A stretch of 26,039 nucleotides of DNA. Source: a virus. Position numbers and translations under genes: made by a program. How positions within the stretch are numbered: the first letter of the stretch is position 1; every line of letters begins with the position of its first letter. Location of the stretch: IMG/VR virus record IMGVR_UViG_3300021956_000072, positions 1-26,039 of that record. The stretch is one strand, 5' to 3'. Under the pieces are notes generated by a model. It did not search any database, was not told the DNA's origin, and was given only the letters and a program-made list of their open reading frames with translations. Shown here one piece after another: positions 1 through 5,766 of this stretch.

Positions 1-225
1 CACGGCAAACAAGTCACGCAACAACTATCAATACATCCGTTTTTTAAAAAGTACCCGTTCAAAATTAATGAGCAGGTCAAGTTTCAATATGCACTTGAAT
101 GTGAACTGCACTACCCGACAACCTGCACCTGCGAACGTGTTCGGCTTTACGCTTTGCCAGTAATGACCAAAGAACGAAAATCGTTATTGAAACGAATTGC
201 TAAATACTTTAAAAAAAATGGGTAA
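1..225 (+). CDS. Unknown protein, 5'-truncated by window edge
   Basis: Frame 1 is open from the first base to a TAA at 223-225 and gives the last 74 residues of a protein. It holds a CTC motif in mid-sequence and a strongly basic C-terminus (KERKSLLKRIAKYFKKNG). I do not recognise a family. The next gene starts inside its last codons (ATGGGTAA), an overlap typical of translational coupling, which supports it being real. The 5' part and true start lie outside the window. Confidence 0.6.
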   Translation, partial: HGKQVTQQLSIHPFFKKYPFKINEQVKFQYALECELHYPTTCTCERVRLYALPVMTKERKSLLKRIAKYFKKNG

Positions 226-418
226 ACACTCCGACATTCATTACAATAAAAAGCAAGTAATAAAAGCCAAAACAATGCGAACGCTTATGCGCAACGAATT
301 GCTACGCATCCAAGCCGAAAACGACCCGAGCAAGGTGCGAGAAACGATGGGCTTTATTGCGTGTATGAACTTGTTCATTGAATACTATGGCGACCTATTA
401 AACAAAGATTATGAATAA
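218..418 (+). CDS. Small hypothetical phage protein (66 aa)
   Basis: The ATG at 218 overlaps the stop of the preceding gene by 8 bases (ATGGGTAA). I prefer it to the in-frame TTG at 197, which would add seven residues read inside the neighbour. The product is a charged, mainly helical protein with basic residues in its first half and an acidic C-terminus (YYGDLLNKDYE). It has no membrane segment or known motif. It belongs to a run of small overlapping genes at the window start. Function unknown. Confidence 0.6.
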   Translation: MGKHSDIHYNKKQVIKAKTMRTLMRNELLRIQAENDPSKVRETMGFIACMNLFIEYYGDLLNKDYE

Positions 419-518
419 CAAACAAAAATACGACGACCTTATTCTTTCAATAGGTCTATTCCTTATATGTTTAACCCTATTAATAATTGCACACTTTTAT
501 GCACGAATTTACAAATGA
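411..518 (+). CDS. Tiny single-pass membrane peptide (35 aa)
   Basis: The ATG at 411 overlaps the end of the upstream gene by 8 bases, and TGA is at 516-518. A polar N-terminus (MNNKQKYDD) precedes one strongly hydrophobic stretch at about residues 10-29 (LILSIGLFLICLTLLIIAHF) and a short basic tail ending YKstop. The layout is that of a small inner-membrane peptide. It fills the gap between its neighbours with short overlaps on both sides, as expected of a real gene in this packed region. No function can be assigned. Confidence 0.5.
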   Translation: MNNKQKYDDLILSIGLFLICLTLLIIAHFYARIYK

Positions 519-699
519 GGACTACTATGCCATCCTCCACTTAAAGCAAAAAGCAGAACAAATGATTGAACTGCGCAAACGTGAATACGCCAAAGCAGGA
601 ACGAATGAGTGCGTTCGCATTAATGAATGGCACGACGCATTCAAAGAACTTGAACAAGCCGTTGAATTACTACAAAATCAAATTAAAAAAACACTTTAA
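499..699 (+). CDS. Small charged helical protein (66 aa), unknown
   Basis: I chose the ATG at 499 (MHEFTNEDYYAI). An in-frame TTG at 487 would add four residues. The sequence is rich in Glu, Lys and Gln with a heptad-like C-terminal half (EWHDAFKELEQAVELLQNQI), so a helical or short coiled-coil protein is likely. It overlaps the tiny membrane peptide by 20 bases and ends two bases before the next ATG, in the same operon. No family recognised. Confidence 0.55.
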   Translation: MHEFTNEDYYAILHLKQKAEQMIELRKREYAKAGTNECVRINEWHDAFKELEQAVELLQNQIKKTL

Positions 700-701
700 A
701 A

Positions 702-1136
702 ATGGGTTTACTTCAAGACAACTTTGGCAACGTTATAATTGTCGAAAATAATAAGAGGCGCATAAGTGTATACTTACGACTGGCATCGGAACGCCATCGC
801 AGGTTGATAGGTCACATTGACCCAAAATACTTAACCCTGCACATTGAAAGGGAATTGTCAAAGCATCTACTTAAAAAAGCAAATGCGTTCGGCATCAACA
901 ACACGTTATTGCAGAAGTCAAAAACTTTCAACTATATATGCCTACACGAAACCGACACCGACCAAATTTACATATTCGATAAACAATGGGCGATTGACAA
1001 CGGCACTTATTTATTCTTTAAGCAAGAGGGTTTTGAGAAACAAATATTTCTCAACCGAGATCACTTACAACAATGGCGTAAAGACGACAACGCCGTTGCT
1101 GAAATCAAAAGCATATACCACAAACTGAAAACTTAA
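702..1136 (+). CDS. Hypothetical phage protein (144 aa)
   Basis: The ATG at 702 follows the previous stop by two bases. The product is soluble-looking, with an N-terminal stretch of beta character (FGNVIIVENNKRRISVYLRL) and a basic, helical remainder. There is no signal peptide, membrane segment or catalytic motif that I recognise. It is the last gene of the first small-gene block. A promoter-like motif and two inverted repeats follow its stop, so it probably ends a transcription unit. Confidence 0.6.
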   Translation: MGLLQDNFGNVIIVENNKRRISVYLRLASERHRRLIGHIDPKYLTLHIERELSKHLLKKANAFGINNTLLQKSKTFNYICLHETDTDQIYIFDKQWAIDNGTYLFFKQEGFEKQIFLNRDHLQQWRKDDNAVAEIKSIYHKLKT

Positions 1137-1137
1137 C

Positions 1138-1145
1138 TATCTTTG
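1138..1145 (+). promoter_or_regulatory. Bacteroidota -7 type promoter motif (TATCTTTG)
   Basis: TATCTTTG matches the Bacteroidota -7 consensus TAnnTTTG exactly and starts one base after the stop of the preceding gene, in the only sizeable gap of the region. I see no good -33 TTG element at the usual distance. The start of transcription would fall near 1150, inside the following inverted repeat. The likely target is the DUF1064 gene at 1232. Confidence 0.4.
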
Positions 1146-1146
1146 C

Positions 1147-1174
1147 ACAAGTTCATCGTTGTTGTTGAACTTGT
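1147..1174 (+). repeat. 9-bp inverted repeat in leader
   Basis: ACAAGTTCA at 1147-1155 pairs perfectly with TGAACTTGT at 1166-1174 around a 10-base GT-rich loop. It begins two bases after the -7 motif, so it could be an operator or a 5'-end stem of the leader. It could also be a terminator of the upstream block, but no T-run follows. Confidence 0.45.
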
Positions 1175-1189
1175 TGTTATTGTGTTAGT

Positions 1190-1211
1190 GGTGGGGGGTC
1201 ATTCCCCTACC
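1190..1211 (+). terminator. GC-rich hairpin, terminator-like or leader structure
   Basis: GGTGGGGG at 1190-1197 pairs with CCCCTACC at 1204-1211 (eight pairs, one G-T) around a six-base loop, followed by ATTTTTAAAA. The shape resembles an intrinsic terminator with a short T-run. It lies between the promoter-like motif at 1138 and the gene at 1232, so if that promoter is real the hairpin may instead attenuate the nuclease-like gene. Confidence 0.4.
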
Positions 1212-1231
1212 ATTTTTAAAACTTAAACAAA

Positions 1232-1585
1232 TTGAACAAATACGGGGCTAAAAAGGTCAACAATGAATACGGCACATTCGACTCAATGGGCGAGTATCGT
1301 TTGTGGCTTAAACTATCACAACTGCGCAAAGCCGAAGAACCAACCGAGCGAGTGGTCGACCTTGAGCGACAAGTTATTTATCCGCTTATCGTGAACGGGG
1401 TCACAATCACACGCTACATTGCTGACTTTCGTGTGACCTATGCAGACGGACGGGTTGAGGTTATTGATTTCAAAAACCCATACCTTAAAGATGGCAAGGG
1501 CAAAAGCACACCCCCTGCGCAACTATTTAATATGAAAGTTAAATTGATGAAAGCCCTGCACGGCATTGATGTAATTATTTACTAA
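1232..1585 (+). CDS. DUF1064-type phage nuclease-fold protein (117 aa)
   Basis: The opening NKYGAKKV...TFDSMGEYRLWLKL and the later RYIADFRV...VEVIDFKN match the DUF1064 family of small phage proteins, which are thought to have a PD-(D/E)xK or resolvase-like nuclease fold. Candidate catalytic residues are E21, D65 and the D79-F-K81 pair. Length fits the family. The start is a TTG at 1232: an in-frame stop lies upstream and no earlier ATG exists, and MNKYGAKK is the usual family beginning. Such proteins often sit among phage DNA-metabolism genes. The nuclease activity is inferred from fold similarity. It follows two hairpins and a promoter-like motif, and the next block begins 10 bases after its stop. 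Confidence 0.75.
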   Translation: MNKYGAKKVNNEYGTFDSMGEYRLWLKLSQLRKAEEPTERVVDLERQVIYPLIVNGVTITRYIADFRVTYADGRVEVIDFKNPYLKDGKGKSTPPAQLFNMKVKLMKALHGIDVIIY

Positions 1586-1590
1586 TTTTG
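1583..1590 (+). promoter_or_regulatory. -7 promoter motif, leaderless start (TAATTTTG-N5-ATG)
   Basis: TAATTTTG fits TAnnTTTG and is followed by exactly five bases and the ATG at 1596. The motif overlaps the stop codon of the DUF1064 gene. The same motif-to-ATG spacing recurs at 5754 and 14325, each time before the first gene of a block, so I read it as the promoter of the envelope-gene block with transcription starting at or beside the ATG. No clear -33 element is visible. Confidence 0.55.
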
Positions 1591-1595
1591 AACCT

Positions 1596-1964
1596 ATGAC
1601 ACAAGCAACAATAAAAAAAATAACACTGGCACTTGCGATTGTTTTTTTTGGTACAATCGTAATATTCACAACACCCCTGCGCAATATTTTCAAACCAAAG
1701 ATTGTAGTAAACGACGACAATTTCAAAAGCAATGAAGTCGAAAAACTGCAAAATCAAATCAAAGCAAACGAAACATTGTTGCACAACAATGACTCGGTTA
1801 TTAATTTACTTGAGTACAAAATCGACTCACTGAATGAACTCCTAACCATAAACAACAACACACTTCAACTATTAAAAAAACGCAGAACCAATGTTCAGAA
1901 ATTTGATTATTCTACTTTGTCTGATAGCACCATTAACGACTTTTTCGCAAAGCGTTACAAATGA
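1596..1964 (+). CDS. Membrane-anchored coiled-coil protein, i-spanin-like (copy A)
   Basis: 122 residues. One N-terminal transmembrane segment (about residues 8-26, ITLALAIVFFGTIVIF) follows a basic start, and then a helical region with Asn/Leu heptads (about 45-95) would lie in the periplasm. This is the layout of inner-membrane spanins (Rz), but no sequence identity to a known spanin is claimed. The last 74 bases overlap the next gene in a different frame, as Rz and Rz1 genes do. Its C-terminus (TLSDST...FFAKRYK) resembles that of the protein at 2295-2615 (TLDDSS...IILSKRYQK), so the two are probably paralogues. It is the first gene of the block behind the motif at 1583. Confidence 0.6.
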   Translation: MTQATIKKITLALAIVFFGTIVIFTTPLRNIFKPKIVVNDDNFKSNEVEKLQNQIKANETLLHNNDSVINLLEYKIDSLNELLTINNNTLQLLKKRRTNVQKFDYSTLSDSTINDFFAKRYK

Positions 1965-2298
1965 TAAAGACACTACTCTTATCGCTTTGCCGAGATTTGT
2001 TGTACTTAATGTCGTTCGTGACCTTAACGATTATGATATTGTCAAAGATGAAAACGCCACCCTTACCGAGCAACTCAACTTGCAAATGCAGTATGTCGAC
2101 CAAGTCGATAGTGCCAACGCATTGCTCAAAAAGTCAATCGTCTATTGGCAAAATATACACCAAGAACAAAGCCAAATGACGGACACCTATAAACTACAAC
2201 TTGATAAGGTTGCACGTCAAAGCGAAAAACGAAAGAAGTGGCTCGAATGGTTAAGCGTTGCATTATCGACATCAATAATAATAAACTTTGCAAAATGA
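1891..2298 (+). CDS. Exported protein with C-terminal membrane segment (copy A partner)
   Basis: 135 residues. A signal peptide (MFRNLIILLCLIAPLTTFSQ, cleavage probably near residue 20) is followed by a helical, Gln/Asp-rich middle and then a basic patch (SEKRKKW) before a hydrophobic C-terminus (about 113-132). An exported N-terminus plus a C-terminal TM recalls unimolecular spanins, but there is no convincing lipobox. The ATG at 1891 lies 74 bases inside the upstream gene in the +1 frame, so the whole signal peptide is coded within the overlap. It is homologous to the protein at 2536-2916 over most of its length (IALPRF...VVRDLNDYD versus TCIPNT...VVDDLQKYD). Spanin function is an inference. 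Confidence 0.6.
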   Translation: MFRNLIILLCLIAPLTTFSQSVTNDKDTTLIALPRFVVLNVVRDLNDYDIVKDENATLTEQLNLQMQYVDQVDSANALLKKSIVYWQNIHQEQSQMTDTYKLQLDKVARQSEKRKKWLEWLSVALSTSIIINFAK

Positions 2299-2615
2299 AA
2301 ACAAAACACATATTGCTTATTGTAATGACCTTATTTGTGGGTCTATTTATCGCATACAAAAACCAACCTATCAAAGAGGTGGTGCAGGTTAAAGTGGTAC
2401 ACGATACCATTTACAAAGTAGCCGACAACCAAGTTTTGGTTGACTCGTTAACCGATTACAAACAAGCACTGGCGACTTGCTTGGTGCTTATTAAAAAGAA
2501 AAACTTTCAACTCAAATCTTTAAAATCACAACTGAATGAAAGCACTACGCTTGACGATAGTTCTGACTTTGGCAATGACTACGCAATCATTTTGTCAAAG
2601 CGTTATCAAAAATAA
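2295..2615 (+). CDS. Membrane-anchored protein, i-spanin-like (copy B)
   Basis: 106 residues from the ATG at 2295, which overlaps the previous stop as ATGA. A longer in-frame start at 2238 would read far into the neighbour and hide the N-terminal TM. Residues about 5-21 (HILLIVMTLFVGLFIAY) form a membrane anchor, followed by a periplasmic helical region. The C-terminal KRYQK-type end matches the paralogue at 1596-1964. A weak -7-like match (AAACTTTG, one base off the consensus) lies just before its ATG. The last 80 bases overlap the next gene. Confidence 0.6.
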   Translation: MKTKHILLIVMTLFVGLFIAYKNQPIKEVVQVKVVHDTIYKVADNQVLVDSLTDYKQALATCLVLIKKKNFQLKSLKSQLNESTTLDDSSDFGNDYAIILSKRYQK

Positions 2616-2916
2616 ATACACTTGCATCCCGAACACCACGATGCAACAAGTGGTCGACGACCTGCAAAAGTATGACACATTGCAAGTGCGATTTGAACAA
2701 CTCAACGCTGAATGGTTGTTGAGCGTCAAACACAACGCCGACCTGCGCCAAGTCATTCAAAAGTACGGCAACCAATTGCAAGAATGTTCGACAACACTGG
2801 ACGACTGCAACCTTGCATACGATAAGTTGAAATTGAAAAACAAGAAGCAACGCAGGTGGTTGCGACTTTTATCATTGATAAGCATAACATCAATCTTATA
2901 TACAACAACACAATGA
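2536..2916 (+). CDS. Exported protein with C-terminal membrane segment (copy B partner)
   Basis: 126 residues. A signal peptide (MKALRLTIVLTLAMTTQSFC, ending FCQS) is followed by a helical region with several Gln and Cys (C27, C84, C91), a basic patch (KNKKQRRW) and a C-terminal hydrophobic segment (about 108-123). Cys20 at the cleavage region could be lipidated, but the preceding QSF is a poor lipobox. It is the paralogue of the protein at 1891-2298, with the same topology and the same +1-frame overlap with its upstream partner (80 bases here, 74 there). It ends in an ATGA overlap with the next secreted protein. Confidence 0.6.
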   Translation: MKALRLTIVLTLAMTTQSFCQSVIKNKYTCIPNTTMQQVVDDLQKYDTLQVRFEQLNAEWLLSVKHNADLRQVIQKYGNQLQECSTTLDDCNLAYDKLKLKNKKQRRWLRLLSLISITSILYTTTQ

Positions 2917-3242
2917 AACAACTATTGACCATTGCCATCGTATTGGCAACCTTAATTGCAAAAGCGCAGGACGTGATCACGTACCAACAAATGAGCAAAG
3001 TGCAACTTGCAAACATCTACTTGCAAGAAGTCAACCGAGTGACCAAGAAACTCCCGACCATTGCATTTGATAGCACACTTGCTGACGTTCCAAAGAGCAA
3101 ATATCTTTCAAAGAAGTTTGCCGACGTGACTAAAAAAGTGGCATCGTACCAAGCAACGTTGCTTGAACGTTATGCTGAAGTAATACCATACGCCGATAAA
3201 AAAGAATTGATTGAGGCGATTATCTACTTACGTGGACTATGA
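2913..3242 (+). CDS. Small secreted protein (109 aa)
   Basis: I start at the ATG at 2913, which overlaps the preceding stop (ATGA) and begins directly with a signal peptide (MKQLLTIAIVLATLIAKAQ, cleavage probably after KAQ). The upstream in-frame ATG at 2856 would bury that signal. The mature part is helical and Lys-rich without a TM, so it is probably periplasmic. It belongs to the five-gene envelope cluster 1596-3242. No family recognised. Confidence 0.6.
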   Translation: MKQLLTIAIVLATLIAKAQDVITYQQMSKVQLANIYLQEVNRVTKKLPTIAFDSTLADVPKSKYLSKKFADVTKKVASYQATLLERYAEVIPYADKKELIEAIIYLRGL

Positions 3243-3493
3243 GCAAACTGGACATTCTTATTGAGTTATACGGGGGCGACTTCAATATCGCCATCGGATT
3301 TGACAACGCAATCATTGGCTTTGACGAACACTCACAACGTGTAGTGTATAGTGCAAAGAAGTGTATTCAAATCTTAATGAAAGAAGAACGTCTTTCGTAC
3401 AACGATGCACTTGATTTTTACAATGAGATTTCACGACCTGCATCAAAACAATATCACATCGACCCAATATTTTGCAACGACATACTACTATGA
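3239..3493 (+). CDS. Hypothetical phage protein (84 aa)
   Basis: The ATG overlaps the previous stop (ATGA). The product looks soluble and acidic, with an N-terminal repeat-like FNIAIGFDNAIIGFDEHS, a middle helix and an aromatic/acidic segment (LSYNDALDFYNEI). There is no signal peptide or TM, so it is cytoplasmic, unlike the envelope genes before it. It is translationally coupled on both sides. Function unknown. Confidence 0.6.
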   Translation: MSKLDILIELYGGDFNIAIGFDNAIIGFDEHSQRVVYSAKKCIQILMKEERLSYNDALDFYNEISRPASKQYHIDPIFCNDILL

Positions 3494-3705
3494 CAACAAA
3501 AGAACTATTTGACCAACGCAAAGCAGAACACAAAGCGTTGTATTTATCAATTCGAGATTTCAAGCGTGAGGCACGTGCAGGGCGCAGGGGTCAACGACTT
3601 GGTGCAATGATTAAATTCACGGACAAAAGAGGTGTTGAAAAAGACATTCTTTATGTACCTTATACCCAGTACACCAAAATAAACACGTCTAAAAAGTTTA
3701 GATAA
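3490..3705 (+). CDS. Small basic protein (71 aa), unknown
   Basis: The ATG at 3490 overlaps the preceding stop (ATGA). The alternative in-frame TTG at 3472 adds six residues inside the neighbour. The product is basic, with an Arg-rich stretch (FKREARAGRRGQRLG, about 28-42), then a beta-like segment (MIKFTDKRGVEKDILYVPY). The basic patch could bind nucleic acid, but no domain is recognisable. It is the last gene of the ATGA-coupled chain. Confidence 0.55.
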   Translation: MTTKELFDQRKAEHKALYLSIRDFKREARAGRRGQRLGAMIKFTDKRGVEKDILYVPYTQYTKINTSKKFR

Positions 3706-3716
3706 GTGTGTTCGTT

Positions 3717-3932
3717 ATGATTAACTGCAAGGTTTTTCAAAGCGTGGAGGACACACATCGGTTGTGTAGTTTAAGCAGTGCGGTAACACTGCGAGGCAAA
3801 ACGTGTGGGGATAGAGGTCACACTTGTGGGTTCGACTCCCACCACAACCACGAAGCGTGGAAGCAATGCAAATTGTGTGGCTATTATTACGACCTGCGTA
3901 ATGACAAACTTTGCCCTATTTGTATGCAATAA
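3717..3932 (+). CDS. Putative zinc-ribbon small protein spanning a tRNA-like sequence
   Basis: From the ATG at 3717 (a GTG at 3708 is also in frame) the frame runs 71 residues. The C-terminal 25 residues contain two CxxC knuckles, CKLC and CPIC, separated by an aromatic/charged loop (GYYYDLRNDKL), the pattern of a zinc ribbon. The earlier part (C, H and R rich) is coded across the tRNA-like element at 3760-3850 and may not be a folded domain. No in-frame start exists between that element and the first CxxC. Small zinc ribbons occur before terminase genes in other phages. Either the gene is real and tolerates the RNA element, or the ribbon is the relic of a disrupted gene. Confidence 0.4.
   Translation: MINCKVFQSVEDTHRLCSLSSAVTLRGKTCGDRGHTCGFDSHHNHEAWKQCKLCGYYYDLRNDKLCPICMQ
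3760..3850 (+). tRNA. tRNA-like element, non-canonical (possibly a pseudo-tRNA)
   Basis: GGTTGTG (3760-3766) pairs fully with CACAACC (3843-3849), leaving a discriminator A and no encoded CCA. The T arm is textbook: GTGGG/CCCAC around TTCGACT (TTCRANY). GTTT/AAAC (3769-3772 with 3799-3802) can form the D stem, but its loop holds an extra 6-bp hairpin (GCAGTG/CACTGC, 3775-3792). The next hairpin (GTGTG/CACAC, 3803-3823) has an 11-base loop and no clear anticodon. Without the extra hairpin the length (about 71) suits a tRNA. It could be a degenerate tRNA, a tRNA mimic or a structured RNA. Identity of any amino acid cannot be given. Confidence 0.4.
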
Positions 3933-3944
3933 TTCACAACTTAA

Positions 3945-4358
3945 ATGTCAAATAAAATGGGCAAAAGTAAAAACCCCCCAAAGGCAATTGTTATTCGTAA
4001 AGAAAAGACAAAAGACGAAATGCTGAAAGCCCTCGAAGTAAATCTCGGGAATGTAACCGATGCGTGTAAGTATACGGGCATCTCAAGGGGTACACATTAC
4101 AACTGGCTGAACGAGGACGAAAACTACAAAGCGCAGGTTGAAATGATTGACGACATAATACTTGACTTTGCAGAGAAACAATTGTACACGCAAATAAGCG
4201 AGAACAATACAACGGCAACTATTTTCTTTTTAAAGACCAAAGGCAAACATCGTGGCTATGTCGAAAAGACCGAAGTTGATAATCGTGTAACTATTGAAAA
4301 GCCCATTATCATTGACTGGACTGAACCAAATATTCAAGGCGACACCGAAACAAAGTGA
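3945..4358 (+). CDS. terS: Terminase small subunit (HTH type)
   Basis: 137 residues. A helix-turn-helix at about residues 36-58 (NVTDACKYTGISRGTHYNWL) is followed by a helical segment (about 60-100) and the motif TIFFLKTKGKHRGY. This order is typical of phage small terminase subunits that recognise the packaging site and oligomerise. The immediately following large subunit confirms the role. The ATG at 3945 is used, though the ATG at 3957 (MGKSKN) is equally possible. The C-terminus overlaps the large subunit frame. Confidence 0.8.
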   Translation: MSNKMGKSKNPPKAIVIRKEKTKDEMLKALEVNLGNVTDACKYTGISRGTHYNWLNEDENYKAQVEMIDDIILDFAEKQLYTQISENNTTATIFFLKTKGKHRGYVEKTEVDNRVTIEKPIIIDWTEPNIQGDTETK

Positions 4359-5712
4359 GGCGTTCAAACTTGCTCAAACGAATAACATTCTTTTGTACGG
4401 GGGTGCAATACGTGGTGGCAAGTCCTACTTTCTTATTCTTTACGCTTTCACACTGGCGTTCAAATATCCAAAATCAAGGTGGTTGTTTTTACGTGCGACA
4501 ATGCCAACAATGAGAGCGACATTGATGCGCTCGTTCCAAGAATTTATTGACGGGGGTTTTTCGCAATACATTCAGAACTTCAACCAACAAACGTATACTA
4601 TCACACTCAACAACGGCTCTCAATTTCTTTTTATGTCGGAGTCATACGATACCGATAAAGACCTCAACCGATTTCGAGGGCTTGAAATTAACGGGGCATT
4701 CATTGACGAAGTGAACGAAATTCAAGAAGTGACTTTTGACAAAATCATTGAACGTGCAGGGTCGTGGTTTCATTCAGCCGATTGTCCTATCAAAATTATA
4801 ATGACCTGCAACCCCACGACCAATTGGGTCAAGCGCAGGTTCTACGATAAATGGAAAGACAACACTTTGCCCAAAGGACAAGCATACATTCCTGCGAAAA
4901 TATCCGACAACCCGTACATCCCTGCGTCATACATCGAGTCACTCAAGTCAATGCCACGCTACCAGTACGAGGTCTTTGTTGAGGGGTCTTGGGATATGCA
5001 ACTCAAAATGGGTGGCGAGTTCTACAAATGTTTTGAACTTGATAAGCATATTGCACCAACGACCTATGACCCGACTCAACCCCTGCACATATCGTGGGAC
5101 GAAAACGTCAACCCCTATTTGCCGTGCGGTATATTTCAAATAAAAGACAAGCACATCATAATGGTTGACGAGATCGCAGGAATAAACCCACGCAACACCA
5201 TCAAAGCCGTATGCGATGAAATCAAACGCAAGTACCCGACGCATTCAGCAGGGATGTTTATCTACGGCGACGCAACCGCAAAGAAGCAAGACGTGAAACT
5301 TGAAAAGGGACACAACTTTTATCACTTAATCACAAAAGAACTTGAGCAATACAAACCCAAGAACCGAGTGACCAACTCAAACCCAAGCGTCGCAATGCGT
5401 GGCAACTTTATCAACACCATACTTGAAACCGAACTCAACGACATAAAAATCACAATCGGAGAAAACTGCAAGTTGACCATTAACGACTTTATCAATGTGA
5501 AAGAAAGTGCTGACGGAAGTAAAAACAAAGAGCAAGAAACCGACCCGACAACAAAGGTGCGCTTTCAAAAGTATGGACACTTTACCGATTTGTTCGACTA
5601 TTTTATTTGTTCGGCATTTGCAAACGATTTCAACCGCTATCAATTCGGGATGCGTTCGGGGGTATCTTATGACGTGCCTCAAATTAGGTCGGGGAGTCGC
5701 AATGGATATTGA
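4294..5712 (+). CDS. terL: Terminase large subunit (ATPase/nuclease)
   Basis: 472 residues. The ATPase domain shows Walker A GGAIRGGKS (36-44), Walker B with FIDEVNE (D138, E139) and a coupling motif TCNP (171-174). The RNase H-like nuclease domain shows candidate metal ligands D259 (ISWDEN), D326 (IYGDA) and D442 or D445 (FTDLFDYF). The protein packages DNA through the portal and cuts the concatemer. Length is normal and no intein or frameshift is seen. The start is uncertain: no ATG precedes the conserved TPKQ region, so a TTG at 4294 or 4312 is likely. It overlaps the small subunit by about 65 bases. Confidence 0.93.
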   Translation: MKSPLSLTGLNQIFKATPKQSEAFKLAQTNNILLYGGAIRGGKSYFLILYAFTLAFKYPKSRWLFLRATMPTMRATLMRSFQEFIDGGFSQYIQNFNQQTYTITLNNGSQFLFMSESYDTDKDLNRFRGLEINGAFIDEVNEIQEVTFDKIIERAGSWFHSADCPIKIIMTCNPTTNWVKRRFYDKWKDNTLPKGQAYIPAKISDNPYIPASYIESLKSMPRYQYEVFVEGSWDMQLKMGGEFYKCFELDKHIAPTTYDPTQPLHISWDENVNPYLPCGIFQIKDKHIIMVDEIAGINPRNTIKAVCDEIKRKYPTHSAGMFIYGDATAKKQDVKLEKGHNFYHLITKELEQYKPKNRVTNSNPSVAMRGNFINTILETELNDIKITIGENCKLTINDFINVKESADGSKNKEQETDPTTKVRFQKYGHFTDLFDYFICSAFANDFNRYQFGMRSGVSYDVPQIRSGSRNGY

Positions 5713-5753
5713 TTTTAGTGGCTTAAATAAAGCACTTAAACTTGTCAAATATT

Positions 5754-5761
5754 TAACTTTG
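5754..5761 (+). promoter_or_regulatory. -7 promoter motif, leaderless start (TAACTTTG-N5-ATG)
   Basis: TAACTTTG is an exact TAnnTTTG and is followed by AGTTT and the ATG at 5767. It lies in the 54-base gap after the terminase. The 16-base string TAACTTTGAGTTTATG differs at a single base from the one at 14325-14340. It is read as the promoter of the head block, with transcription beginning at or beside the ATG. Confidence 0.55.
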
Positions 5762-5766
5762 AGTTT

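Noticed and set aside
3826-3850. tRNA 3'-end-like sequence as a phage attachment site
   Set aside because: A whole cloverleaf-like acceptor pairing is present, and no integrase or second copy of the sequence is seen in the window.
4948-5748. Minus-strand frames (98, 68 and 123 codons) opposite the terminase
   Set aside because: They lie entirely within a well-supported terminase gene and show no recognisable domains or promoter motifs.
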